A stretch of 64,000 nucleotides of DNA from Halobacteriovoraceae bacterium (GTDB taxonomy: Bacteria > Bdellovibrionota > Bacteriovoracia > Bacteriovoracales > Bacteriovoracaceae), in the NCBI GenBank assembly GCA_002712005.1, contig PASP01000014.1, positions 124,001-188,000 on the forward strand, written 5' to 3'. Every line of letters starts with the position of its first letter. Position 1 is the stretch's first letter. The position numbers and the translations under genes were made by a program. Positions 54,560-63,362 of the stretch are shown here, one piece after another. The notes beneath the pieces were generated by a model. The model was not told the DNA's origin. It saw only the letters and a program-made list of their open reading frames with translations, and did no database searches.

Positions 54560-54580
54560 ATTCGTCCTATTTGTACGAAT
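54560..54580 (-). promoter_or_regulatory. inverted repeat at the start of the four-gene operon
   Basis: ATTCGT (54560-54565) and ACGAAT (54575-54580) are inverted copies with a nine-base spacer, 9-29 bases before the ATG at 54551. On the minus strand the weak ribosome binding site AGGAC overlaps one arm, so a hairpin here could hide it. It could also be an operator. Confidence 0.4.
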
Positions 54581-54852
54581 AGTTGAATTTTATTTGGTTA
54601 AGAAATCTTTAATTTGAAATGTTGTGACAGAAGTGTCGGACTGTTTATATTTTGAATACTAATTCTAGAAACTTAGAGAGGAGTTCCAATAAAAATATTA
54701 AGAAGCCACGAAGTAGCCCAAAGAAGCCAGTTGCATGAAATAAGATGAAATAGAGTGAAATAGTAAAAAGAAGTGCTTAGATAAACTACAGGAATCCAAC
54801 TGATTGTTATTAAGTGTTTTTGTATTTTGGGGGTTATTTAGGCAGAAACAAA
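54581..54852. other. non-coding region upstream of the operon
   Basis: This stretch holds no credible gene. A short imperfect tandem repeat of the form GAAATAnnnT occurs three times near 54738-54762. The promoter of the leftward operon should lie here but no clear -35/-10 pair was found. It ends at the tRNA-His gene. Confidence 0.4.
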
Positions 54853-54929
54853 TGGGGTGGCTGACGGGACTCGAACCCGCGACAACCAGAATCACAATCT
54901 GGCGCTCTACCAACTGAACTACAGCCACC
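54853..54929 (-). tRNA. tRNA-His (GTG anticodon)
   Basis: A cloverleaf with acceptor GTGGCTG/CAGCCAC, D-arm AGTTCAGTTGGTAGAGC, anticodon loop TTGTGAT (GTG) on CCAGA/TCTGG, T-arm GGGTTCGAGTCCC and an encoded CCA end. The extra 5' G (position -1, at 54929) opposite C73 is the hallmark of tRNA-His and is encoded here. Confidence 0.97.
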
Positions 54930-54948
54930 ATAAAATTTACGAAGCCCC

Positions 54949-54977
54949 AATTTAGGGCGAGACGGGAAAAGTGTCAA
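54949..54977 (-). promoter_or_regulatory. promoter of tRNA-His
   Basis: On the minus strand TTGACA (54972-54977, perfect -35) and TAAATT (54949-54954) are 17 bases apart. The predicted start lies about 15 bases before the tRNA 5' end. Confidence 0.7.
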
Positions 54978-55108
54978 TGCTTTTGGGGTAAAAAAGGTTG
55001 TTTTTATATGGTTTATGCTTTGCGTTGGTGGTTATTTATTTTGACCACTTGCAAATAGCTTCATAAAATAAAGGCTTTAACGCTAACCATATTCCCAAGG
55101 ATTGGATT

Positions 55109-55722
55109 ATGAAAAAACTGGCCCTTATTTCTACTTTAATTGGAGCGTTGGCGCCGGCCCAAGTTATGGCCTACGGAACAGGTTATGTAACCTATCCGCT
55201 TATGCCACAAAAAAGAATTATCTCAACTGAATTTACAGGAGTGACCTCTACAGGTGGAGGTGTAGGACTTCAAGGTAGATTCACACAAAAACTTAGTGAA
55301 AAAATGATCGTTGATGGTGGGATTGGGATCTCTGGTGGAGAGCGCGATAGTCGCTTCTTTGTTGGAGCAGATTACGAACTCTTCCCCGATTATATGAGAC
55401 AGCCCCGGGTTTCTGTAAAAACGACTTATACGAATGCTCGTGAGTTTGATGTAAGAAGAAGTATTTTCTCCATCGCTCCTACTGTTTCAAAAGGTTTTAG
55501 CTTTTGGGGACATGAGGCATTTCCTTATTTTTCTCTTCCTATTGGAATCAACCTCAATAGTGATGATAAAACTTATGAGTCTCAAGTTAATGCAAGTTTT
55601 GGTATTTCTGGAAATCTACCTTTTGCAGACTACAAGCATCTTTAGGAAATGTTGAAGCAACCGTTGGTGTAAAAGATAGTTATACGGCCCTATTCTTTGG
55701 GGTTTCCTATCCTCTTAATTAA
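55109..55722 (+). pseudogene. exported beta-rich protein, frameshifted near the C-terminus
   Basis: The reading frame from the ATG at 55109 encodes a signal peptide (cut near VMA) and beta-strand-rich sequence resembling an outer-membrane barrel, ending at 55645. From about 55630 the -1 frame is open, encoding LQASLGNVEATVGVK then DSYTALFFGVSYPLN to TAA at 55720-55722. Adding one base between 55629 and 55630 restores one protein of about 204 residues whose last strand looks like a barrel end. It is therefore a one-base deletion or sequence error. Confidence 0.7.
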
Positions 55723-55733
55723 TCGAATTATCG

Positions 55734-56477
55734 GTGATAACTCCTAAGCTCGTTTTCTCAGACTTTGATGGAACTCTTACGCTAGACGACGAGCTTAGGC
55801 CTGAATTCTTTGATGTACTTTCTCTTTTAAAAAACCATGATGTTCCTCTCGTTATTTGTACGGGACGTAGTAAATCATGGGCTCACTTTCTACTCACACA
55901 TTTCCCACAACTTGATTATGTTATTACTGAGGGTGGGGGAGTCTTAACTTGTGTAGAAGAAAAAGAGGGGAGAAGACTGCTCAAAGATATTCTACTTGTG
56001 GATGAGAGTGAAGTCATTCGTCTTGAAAAAGCAGTTATTGAATTAAAGGAAAAGTTTCCAAATATAGAACTTTCAGTCGATAGCTTTGGACGTCAAACGG
56101 ACAGGGCCATTGAATTGAGCTTCCTCGAAGATCATCCTGAACTCGATAAAGAAATTCGCTCGTTCTTCAAAGAAAAGAAGATCAATTTCTCTACTTCCAA
56201 TGTTCATATGAACTTTTGGTGTGGAGATATTTCAAAAATTAATTCGATCAGAACTTTTTTAAAGGACTATAAGAGAAGTTCAGAAGAAGAGATTATCTTC
56301 TTTGGAGACTCTTTAAACGATGAGAGTGTTTTCAAAGAACTTCGTCATTGTGTTGGAGTATCTAATATTGAAAAAGTTAAGGATCGCTTTCAATATCTAC
56401 CTCAGACTATTTTAGAGGGAAAGCATAACGAAGGGGTTTTAGGAGTTCTTAACTACTTAAAATCGATTTTCAGCTAA
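55734..56477 (+). CDS. HAD-superfamily phosphatase (Cof-like)
   Basis: The 247-residue protein has HAD motif I FSDFDGTLTL with both catalytic Asp, motif II in VICTGRS, Lys in the cap region, and motif IV IFFGDSLNDESVF. This is the Cof/mannosyl-3-phosphoglycerate phosphatase-like group of sugar-phosphate phosphatases. The start is GTG at 55734. It follows the frameshifted barrel gene by 11 bases. Confidence 0.85.
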   Translation: MITPKLVFSDFDGTLTLDDELRPEFFDVLSLLKNHDVPLVICTGRSKSWAHFLLTHFPQLDYVITEGGGVLTCVEEKEGRRLLKDILLVDESEVIRLEKAVIELKEKFPNIELSVDSFGRQTDRAIELSFLEDHPELDKEIRSFFKEKKINFSTSNVHMNFWCGDISKINSIRTFLKDYKRSSEEEIIFFGDSLNDESVFKELRHCVGVSNIEKVKDRFQYLPQTILEGKHNEGVLGVLNYLKSIFS

Positions 56478-56478
56478 T

Positions 56479-57585
56479 CTATCTTTTTTGAAATGAAGCT
56501 TCGATTACTTCTTTAGCTTCTGCAAAGAATTTATCATAATCCAAACTTAAATTTTCCCTGATCCAATTGCTCATATCTAGTGAAGGGTTGCAGTAGAATG
56601 TTCTTCTTGGCTCATCTTGTTCATTTTGGGCTTTGTCTTTAGAGTTTGGCCAAGGAATATTAATAGCGGTTGCGTGAAGGGCATGTCTTGGAAGTTGCAT
56701 ATACGCATAGTCTTCTGGGGAAGCGAGAAGGTCCTTAAATCTTTGAAACATAGGATAGCTACCATAGTAGATCTTATCGCCTAGTAGAGGGAAGCCGTGG
56801 GCCAGGGCATGAACTCTAATTTGATGTTGCCTTCCCGTTTTAGGGAATGCCAGGCCAAGAATGTATTCACCCTCTTCATAGAGAATTTTAAATCCGGTTT
56901 CAGCTCTTTTTCCTACATTGGAATCTTCTGGATGGTATCCAATTAAAACTCTAAGAAGGCCTTCGCCACCCGTATCGAGTCGCTCTTTAGCGGTAAACTC
57001 TTTAACTCCCTTATAATGTTCATTCTTTACACCAATAAAGAAATAACACTTTTGAACTCTTTCATGCTCAAAGTAAGTGGTAAAGCGATTAGCAGCTTCA
57101 GGGTTCTTCCCTACTAAGAGGACTCCACTCGTTTCCCGATCGAGTCGGTGTACAGAGTGGGTTCCGTGACCGCACAGAGACTCACAATAAACAGTTGCAC
57201 AGTAGAATAGATGTTTTCCTGTGGGATGGGTGCTCATAAAAGCTGGCTTGGAAAGTGCGATAAGGTCATCATCTTGATAGATAACAGGTGGAGCCGTTTC
57301 TAGTTCTAGTTTTTCTCCGTTCCACCATTCGTCTTCATGAATTGTTTTGTAAATAAAGACAGTGATTTTTTCTTTATCATAGACCTTTGTATTGGGCTTC
57401 ATTTTTCCAGGACGGCCAATAATCTGAACATCACCCTCTTTAATTTTTTCCTTAACTTGCTCTCTAGAAAAAGAGGGGAAAAAGATTTGAAGATATTGAT
57501 CAAGGCGCATTCCATTTTGTGGGGAATGCACCTCATAGCAAACTTCAAAGCTATCGGGTTGAAACTTCTTATAGATGATATTCAT
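56479..57585 (-). CDS. RluA-family pseudouridine synthase
   Basis: The 368-residue protein has an N-terminal S4-like RNA-binding domain (GMRLDQYLQIFFPSFSREQV) and a pseudouridine synthase domain with the catalytic Asp in HRLDRETSGVLLVGKN. It should isomerise uridines in rRNA or tRNA; which positions cannot be told. It is longer than E. coli RluD (326) through a C-terminal tail of about 50 residues. It converges with the HAD gene. Confidence 0.9.
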   Translation of the reverse strand: MNIIYKKFQPDSFEVCYEVHSPQNGMRLDQYLQIFFPSFSREQVKEKIKEGDVQIIGRPGKMKPNTKVYDKEKITVFIYKTIHEDEWWNGEKLELETAPPVIYQDDDLIALSKPAFMSTHPTGKHLFYCATVYCESLCGHGTHSVHRLDRETSGVLLVGKNPEAANRFTTYFEHERVQKCYFFIGVKNEHYKGVKEFTAKERLDTGGEGLLRVLIGYHPEDSNVGKRAETGFKILYEEGEYILGLAFPKTGRQHQIRVHALAHGFPLLGDKIYYGSYPMFQRFKDLLASPEDYAYMQLPRHALHATAINIPWPNSKDKAQNEQDEPRRTFYCNPSLDMSNWIRENLSLDYDKFFAEAKEVIEASFQKR

Positions 57586-57614
57586 GAAAGATAGATACCT
57601 TAATTCGTATGAAT

Positions 57615-59804
57615 TTAATACCTTTCTTTTATCAAGGCCTTCGTCAGGGTTAAGGCTCCTTGCTTAGAATGACCGTACTTATGATGAAGATTATCAATAA
57701 CCTTGGCGATCATTTCACGATTATCTTTAGATAAAGGAGTCTCATTTTCATCTCCCACCATTTCAGCTTCAAAGAAAACAAGATTTCGTGAAATCACTTG
57801 AATGACTTTCTTTTGTTCTTCTCTAAAACTTTCTTGAAGTCGATCAGATAGATTTGGGAAGACTTCAACATAGGTTAAGCTCCTTCCAGGATTATCTAAG
57901 CTATAGGCTCCTAATCTCGAAAGAAGCTGAGATCTAAAATTATCCGCATTTTCTTTTAAGTTAATACTCTTTTCAAATTCCTCTATAGAGTACATATCAA
58001 CTTCTTCATATTTTCCCGTGATATGATTGCGAACTTTTTCACCTTTTATAAGAGCATTAATATTTTGGATATACTTACGAATATAGTCTTCATAGCTGCG
58101 ATCATCTATTAGCCCTAGACTGTCTCTTAATTCTTTATCAAAGAAATCAAAACAATATTCTTTTACGAGATCAATAAAACGAGTGGGATGATGATAATCA
58201 GCCTGAGGTGTCATATTGAGGAAGTCGTAATCATTTTTCTTAGTAATAAGTTTTTTTAGCCCTTCAATTACGTCGATGAAAGTGATGTTGCGATTACGAT
58301 TACTCAACTTATAGAGAAAGGCCTTTATATCACGAGGAGAAATACCAAATTTTCCTTCATAGAGATTTTCGTATTCGAATTCAGACTCTACGGTTGATTT
58401 CTTCGTCTCTAGAATTTGCTTTGACTCATAATCGAGTTTATCAGGTGAGATAGACTGAGCGAGAAAAATAGCTTTTTCTAGAGGATTCATATTTGTTGCA
58501 ATATTGGCGAGTTTCTTATCTTCATAATTCTTAACTTGTGGACATCGTAGTCGAGTCATAACAGAGAAAAGACAAACCGCTCTCAAAGAATAGGGTTCAA
58601 AGAAACTAATCTCTTTTAAGCCCTCACACTGGTTGTGATAAATTTGTTCTTCTTTGAGAAAGTCGAGAAGATAGGGGACCTTTACAAAAGTAAAGCGTCC
58701 TTTAAAAGAATTAAAATCAGGATGCTGTTTGAAGGCGGATAGGTGGACTTCGTTAGATGTCCCAATAAAGAATATATCCAATTCAGTAAGGATTCCTTGG
58801 AGGTTTATATTCTTTGTTTCCATGGTTTGAAGGAGATACTTAAATGTATCAAGAGGTCTCTTTAAAAGATCCGAAAACTCGAGTACACCACGATTGGCCA
58901 ATACCGCCTGTCCTTTAAGCGAAAAGAGGTTAAGCGATTGAAGACTAGGTGGAAGACTTGCTAATCTCTTATCCATTGTAATCTGTTGCATATGAGCATC
59001 AACATGAAGTTGAGGCTCAATCGTAACGGAACCTGTAGAGTAACGTTTACTAATTTTGAACCTTTCGACACGAATATGTTTTAATACATCACGATGTCTA
59101 CCTTTATAGTTCTTAAGAAGAGCATCATAGATCATGCGATTTCTTTTAGAGAGATCACCATTGTAAAAATAGGTTTTTTTGATGGCCTCTAGAGTTTCAG
59201 GCTCGTCTTTAAAAAGATCTTCAATAACTTCACGACGATGTTCTCTTGGAACAAGAAGGATGGGATGATCTTTTAATTCCGATGTTAAAATAGCCGATAT
59301 ATCTTTATCTTCTAAATAAGCAAAAGTGGTAAGATCTGTTCCGATTTTTTCAGACCCTAGTCCTAGTGAGCCTTTGACAAAATTATCGATAGGAAAGATC
59401 CAGCTGAAAGTATAAAGAGGGCCGTTATCATCTTGGCTGTAGATTTCTAGGCCTTTCATTATTTTTTTTACAATAGATGATTTAGAAGATCCGTTAGGAC
59501 CTACGAGCAAAATAAATTTATTGTTAAACCCTTCTTCTTTGAAGTTTTCCAAGTTTTGCACGATGGCCTGTTGAACTTTCTTTTGGCCATAGACTGCAGA
59601 AGCGTCATTATGTTCAAAGTCAAAGACCTTATAGGAGCCATCTTCATTGGTACCAAAGGATTCAATCATATCTTTAAGATAATTGAAGGTCGTTCTCAGC
59701 TCTCTTTTAGGATGTTTTTCAAAATGATCCATATAATCTTGAAAGGAGAGAAGCTCAAGCATCTCTTGTTCTTCTTTACTTGCTTTATCAATCCAATCTA
59801 ACAT
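57615..59804 (-). CDS. prkA: PrkA-family serine protein kinase (AAA domain)
   Basis: The 729-residue protein has an N-terminal AAA-type domain (Walker A GPNGSSKSS) and a C-terminal PrkA kinase-like domain. PrkA proteins act in stress and sporulation signalling; in E. coli (YeaG) they work with YeaH and YcgB in stationary phase. Neither partner is next to this gene. A TTG 12 codons upstream is an alternative start; the ATG at 59804 has AAGGA six bases before it. Confidence 0.88.
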   Translation of the reverse strand: MLDWIDKASKEEQEMLELLSFQDYMDHFEKHPKRELRTTFNYLKDMIESFGTNEDGSYKVFDFEHNDASAVYGQKKVQQAIVQNLENFKEEGFNNKFILLVGPNGSSKSSIVKKIMKGLEIYSQDDNGPLYTFSWIFPIDNFVKGSLGLGSEKIGTDLTTFAYLEDKDISAILTSELKDHPILLVPREHRREVIEDLFKDEPETLEAIKKTYFYNGDLSKRNRMIYDALLKNYKGRHRDVLKHIRVERFKISKRYSTGSVTIEPQLHVDAHMQQITMDKRLASLPPSLQSLNLFSLKGQAVLANRGVLEFSDLLKRPLDTFKYLLQTMETKNINLQGILTELDIFFIGTSNEVHLSAFKQHPDFNSFKGRFTFVKVPYLLDFLKEEQIYHNQCEGLKEISFFEPYSLRAVCLFSVMTRLRCPQVKNYEDKKLANIATNMNPLEKAIFLAQSISPDKLDYESKQILETKKSTVESEFEYENLYEGKFGISPRDIKAFLYKLSNRNRNITFIDVIEGLKKLITKKNDYDFLNMTPQADYHHPTRFIDLVKEYCFDFFDKELRDSLGLIDDRSYEDYIRKYIQNINALIKGEKVRNHITGKYEEVDMYSIEEFEKSINLKENADNFRSQLLSRLGAYSLDNPGRSLTYVEVFPNLSDRLQESFREEQKKVIQVISRNLVFFEAEMVGDENETPLSKDNREMIAKVIDNLHHKYGHSKQGALTLTKALIKERY

Positions 59805-60018
59805 GCTGTTTCCTTTTGGTTTTACATTGGCCAAAGGCAATACGCCTTCTTCTATTTTATACTTTTTGAAACTTTTTCTCTAGGAATGTAGGCCTGATGT
59901 AAAAATTAGTTTCTTCGACTAGAGTGAATATGACGAATCTTGTAGAGTATAAGGAAAAAGCCTTTAAGATAGGGGCTAGGCATAGGGTTGGCCATAAGGA
60001 GAAAGGAGTTCTAAGAAA

Positions 60019-61236
60019 TTGAATTTAAGGGGCAATAAAAGCATATTAAAATGGTCGGGAATATTTTTCTCTCTTTTATCTCTATTTGGGGGATTGTGGA
60101 TCTATTTTTCCCCATGGAATGATAGAACTTCTTTAAAAGCCCCCCTTGCTATGAAGCCTCATTGGGAACTCGCGATCGATGAAATTGTCTCAGTATGGGA
60201 GCAGGGGGTAGATACATCAGACCCTTATTTTTTAAGTCAATGCCCTGAATTCAAATCAGTGACTGCTCATCCGAATAAGGAATTGAGTTCATGCTCCTAT
60301 TCTTTATTCAAATGTTTTTACTCAAATCGAAAAAATAAAGTACGTTTTAAAAATCATTGGTATCCCTATCGGGTAGAGATTTCTGAACCTACTCATCAGA
60401 GAGAGAACTTGAAATTAAAATTAATTATGGGAGAAGAGACTTTACCTCTTACATTAGAAAATAATTGCAATAAAGCTTCGTTACCCCAAGGCTATTATCT
60501 AGGTCAATTCTATAAAAGTTCTAATAAAATCAAAGATAGGCTTTGGCATACGAGTAAGGTTAACTATGTTGTAGATAAGTATCTGGTTAGAAACTTTGAA
60601 GTCATCCATTGGGCAAAAAGAAAAGGTCTCGATCAAATTCTAGATAAACTGAGTAAGAGTGACCCCTTTGAACCCGTTATTCATTTACTTTCTGAACAAA
60701 TGGAGAATTTCTGTAAGGATCATAATTCTGAAGTATTGACTGCTAAAATTCACGATGCTCTTACCTATCATCATGGACGACAAAGCTGGGAAGAGATTAA
60801 AACGACTCCGCCTAGCTTAAATAGTGCTCCCCACCCATTTGGGCCTAGAAAAGATGACGGACCTCAATTCAAAGAAAAATTTGAAAAAGAAGGATGTCAA
60901 AAGGTTTATTCTAAAGAATGTCTCGAGAAGAAAGTTGAAAAAACTTTCCCAAGTAGTATGGGGTGGAGTGGGGTAGCAGAACTTCTAGGGGGACCTATGG
61001 AGTATGTTGCTAATCCCTATCGTCCCAGACGAAATCTCGTGGTGAGTAGTTACTATTTCGACTTTAATTCTTCTTGGCATCAGGCGGGTCAATTAGGCTA
61101 TTGGAATGGTCAAGACTTTGGGAAGATGAACTTCAATTTCTTTGGAGAGCAGCCTGTAATTGATTCATCGAAGAAGGTTTCTTTTCATGTTGGATTTCGT
61201 TGCATGAGAAAAACTTATGGCGGAGAGAAACCATGA
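60019..61236 (+). CDS. FGE-sulfatase-fold protein without catalytic Cys
   Basis: The protein has one N-terminal membrane helix (FFSLLSLFGGLWIYF) and a C-terminal region (about 190-400) that fits the formylglycine-generating-enzyme fold: VNYVVDKYLVRNFEVIHWAK, PVIHLLSEQMENFCK, GVAELLGGPMEYV and the closing VGFRCMRK. The paired Cys of true FGE are absent (the RGGSW-like stretch reads NLVVSSYYF). It is likely a non-catalytic or diverged member, exposed outside. The start is TTG after AGGAG. It overlaps the next gene by four bases. Confidence 0.6.
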   Translation: MNLRGNKSILKWSGIFFSLLSLFGGLWIYFSPWNDRTSLKAPLAMKPHWELAIDEIVSVWEQGVDTSDPYFLSQCPEFKSVTAHPNKELSSCSYSLFKCFYSNRKNKVRFKNHWYPYRVEISEPTHQRENLKLKLIMGEETLPLTLENNCNKASLPQGYYLGQFYKSSNKIKDRLWHTSKVNYVVDKYLVRNFEVIHWAKRKGLDQILDKLSKSDPFEPVIHLLSEQMENFCKDHNSEVLTAKIHDALTYHHGRQSWEEIKTTPPSLNSAPHPFGPRKDDGPQFKEKFEKEGCQKVYSKECLEKKVEKTFPSSMGWSGVAELLGGPMEYVANPYRPRRNLVVSSYYFDFNSSWHQAGQLGYWNGQDFGKMNFNFFGEQPVIDSSKKVSFHVGFRCMRKTYGGEKP

Positions 61237-62021
61237 GATTCAAAAGTTTAAGAATTCTTATTTCTTTTGTGACAATATTCGTTGCTATTCATGTTCAGGG
61301 GAAGAAAGAGGATATCTATTGGGGCAATATAAGAAATCAAAGTCATTTGGAAAATAATGACCTGACTCGTCCAGCAGGAGCCTATAAGAAATTATTAGAG
61401 TGGAAGCTTCCGCAGATGGAGAAAGAGGATATTTTTCAGTGCCTTATCTATAGAGTCCCCTTTCCTGGTAAAGAAATGGGACGAATGATGATTCAATCCT
61501 TTTATAAGGAAGGCTGTGTTCTTGGGTCTCATTTTCATGAAAAAATTCTTTTTGATAAGAGGCCCGATGATTTAACCCTTAAAACATTTTCTGACTACTC
61601 AGGCTTTCATTTGCAGTTCATTAGTGAAGATCTCACTTATATTATGACTTTTCCGCAAGCTGGAAAAAATAAGAGATGGAAGAGTCTAAAATTTAATTGG
61701 GAAGATCAAAAAGTGAAAGAGGTGTCCTTAAAAAAGGGAGACTATTGTCTAAAGTGGAATAAGCATTGCGAAGAGGAAGTGAATGAGTGTTCTCATTGCC
61801 CAAGTGGACAATGGAGGGAAACTTTAAACTATAAAGAGTGTCCATCAAAAGTTACTGGGATTTGTGGCCCACGAGAGTGTGGAGGCAAAAATCAAAAAGC
61901 TTGTCTAAGGATGGTGTCTTTGAAATATCCTATTAGTTGTGAAGAAGCTCTCGAGTTTGTCACATGTGCGCCCTTACTTATCCCAAATTGCGAAGGCACA
62001 GGTGAGATTATTTGCCGTTAA
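61233..62021 (+). CDS. exported Cys-rich protein
   Basis: The 262-residue protein has a signal peptide (LRILISFVTIFVAIHVQG). Its last 100 residues hold about 15 Cys in CxxC- and CxnC-like spacing (HCEEEVNECSHCPSG, CPSKVTGICGPRECGG), so it is probably a disulfide-rich periplasmic or surface domain. The start ATG overlaps the preceding stop (ATGA), which points to coupled translation with the FGE-like protein. The family is unknown. Confidence 0.65.
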   Translation: MRFKSLRILISFVTIFVAIHVQGKKEDIYWGNIRNQSHLENNDLTRPAGAYKKLLEWKLPQMEKEDIFQCLIYRVPFPGKEMGRMMIQSFYKEGCVLGSHFHEKILFDKRPDDLTLKTFSDYSGFHLQFISEDLTYIMTFPQAGKNKRWKSLKFNWEDQKVKEVSLKKGDYCLKWNKHCEEEVNECSHCPSGQWRETLNYKECPSKVTGICGPRECGGKNQKACLRMVSLKYPISCEEALEFVTCAPLLIPNCEGTGEIICR

Positions 62022-63294
62022 TAAATTTTTCTAGAATAGGATCTGGAAGAATTTGAGTGCCAAGAAACTTGGAAGGAATAAGTCCAAAAGCAGTATTTTC
62101 TAAGAAATCAAATCTTCTTTCGTTGACCTCTTCTTTAGAGGCATTGAGGACGCAATCCTCTAATCCTGCGAAGACTTCGTGACAGAGCTTGAGTGGAGGC
62201 AATATATAGCTTTTTGAGAAGTCAATTTCATGTTCCTTATCATTGATGACAAGTTTTGCAAGACCTATAAAAGACTGAGGTCTAGGAAGCCCTAAAAGCG
62301 GAGTTCCTAATATTTGTCCCGCTGTTCTCTTTAGACTTGGAGTGATGATAAGGTCGATAGTCTTAGGTGGAAGCTTTGAAAGAAGTTGATAGAGTTCATT
62401 TTTCTTTTTGTTAGGATCGCAATTAAATTTCGTAATTTCTGATAAGGGAATCGGGGTATCGTATAAGAACTCAGGGCAATTCATTTCTCCGTGGTACATG
62501 AGAATATTGAGATGCACATTCTGTGATTTGAGGATATTTCTTGTCCTTAAAACGGCAGTAAGGGGATCTTGAAAGTAGATACCATTCATTTCATTTTTCT
62601 GTTCATTGGAGAGTGAGTCGTAGCTTGTAACAGCAATAATCCCAACCGCAGTATCACCCACTTTCTTAATGGCATAAGAGAGGGAATGATCATTGACTAG
62701 GGGCTTACCCGTTTTAAGATCAAAAATATTAGAGTTGATCCATTGAGAGTGGGAATTGCCCTCTTTTTGATCAGAGGAGTGAGACTGGGTCCACAGAGCT
62801 TCTCTGTAGCCCATATGGTGATAATCAATTTTTAAATGGGCCAGAGTCATCTTAAGTATATCAATCTTTTTTTGGTCAAGAGAACTTATGGATGAACGTG
62901 TTGTAAGAGTTTCCGGGAGAGTGGCTCCCATTGCTAAACTGAGTAAGTGGATATCTTTTTCTTGATCAATTTTATTACGAAGAGTTTCTAAGTAACGAGA
63001 AAGAATAGGTAGGCCGCCTACTTTAATCGTTGATGGCATCATCGCTGGAGATTGTGGAGATCTCAACTCTGTCTGAGGATATATTTGTTCCGAAAGATTT
63101 GAAACAAGAGAAATATACAACTCTTGAAGAGAGGGTTCTGTTTCAAGAGTTGAATCTTTTTGTACTTTAAATTTTTTGAGTTGATTACTTTCTGGATAAG
63201 TGAAAAGTCTTTTAATCTGAACTTCGTCGTTACAGCTTAAGGTAAAACCAAGAATTAAAAATATACCAACTAAGCGAACCATAAATAAGTTCAA
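62008..63294 (-). CDS. metallophosphatase-like lipoprotein, catalytic motifs missing
   Basis: The 428-residue protein has a lipobox (TLSC, near residue 21). The text KVGGLPILSRYLETLRNK, HHMGYREALW, GIIAVTSYDSL, FQDPLTAVLRTRNIL and TIDLIITPSLKRT follows the order of UshA-like 5'-nucleotidase/metallophosphatase domains. The metal ligands (DxH, GNHE, GHxH) are not seen, so it may be an inactive relative. It converges with the Cys-rich gene. Confidence 0.6.
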   Translation of the reverse strand: MNLFMVRLVGIFLILGFTLSCNDEVQIKRLFTYPESNQLKKFKVQKDSTLETEPSLQELYISLVSNLSEQIYPQTELRSPQSPAMMPSTIKVGGLPILSRYLETLRNKIDQEKDIHLLSLAMGATLPETLTTRSSISSLDQKKIDILKMTLAHLKIDYHHMGYREALWTQSHSSDQKEGNSHSQWINSNIFDLKTGKPLVNDHSLSYAIKKVGDTAVGIIAVTSYDSLSNEQKNEMNGIYFQDPLTAVLRTRNILKSQNVHLNILMYHGEMNCPEFLYDTPIPLSEITKFNCDPNKKKNELYQLLSKLPPKTIDLIITPSLKRTAGQILGTPLLGLPRPQSFIGLAKLVINDKEHEIDFSKSYILPPLKLCHEVFAGLEDCVLNASKEEVNERRFDFLENTAFGLIPSKFLGTQILPDPILEKFINGK

Positions 63295-63362
63295 TCTCCG
63301 ATAGAATGAGGAAAGTGCTTGTTAGTATTTTTTGGAATGATTAAAAATCATTCCAATACTTC

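Noticed and set aside
54735-54770. Tandem GAAATA-like repeats
   Set aside because: Only three short imperfect copies in AT-rich DNA; too weak for a CRISPR or a functional repeat.
54698-54931. Open frame beginning MVAVVQLVERQIVILVVAG
   Set aside because: It is the translated tRNA-His sequence and its trailer, a known artefact, not a protein gene.
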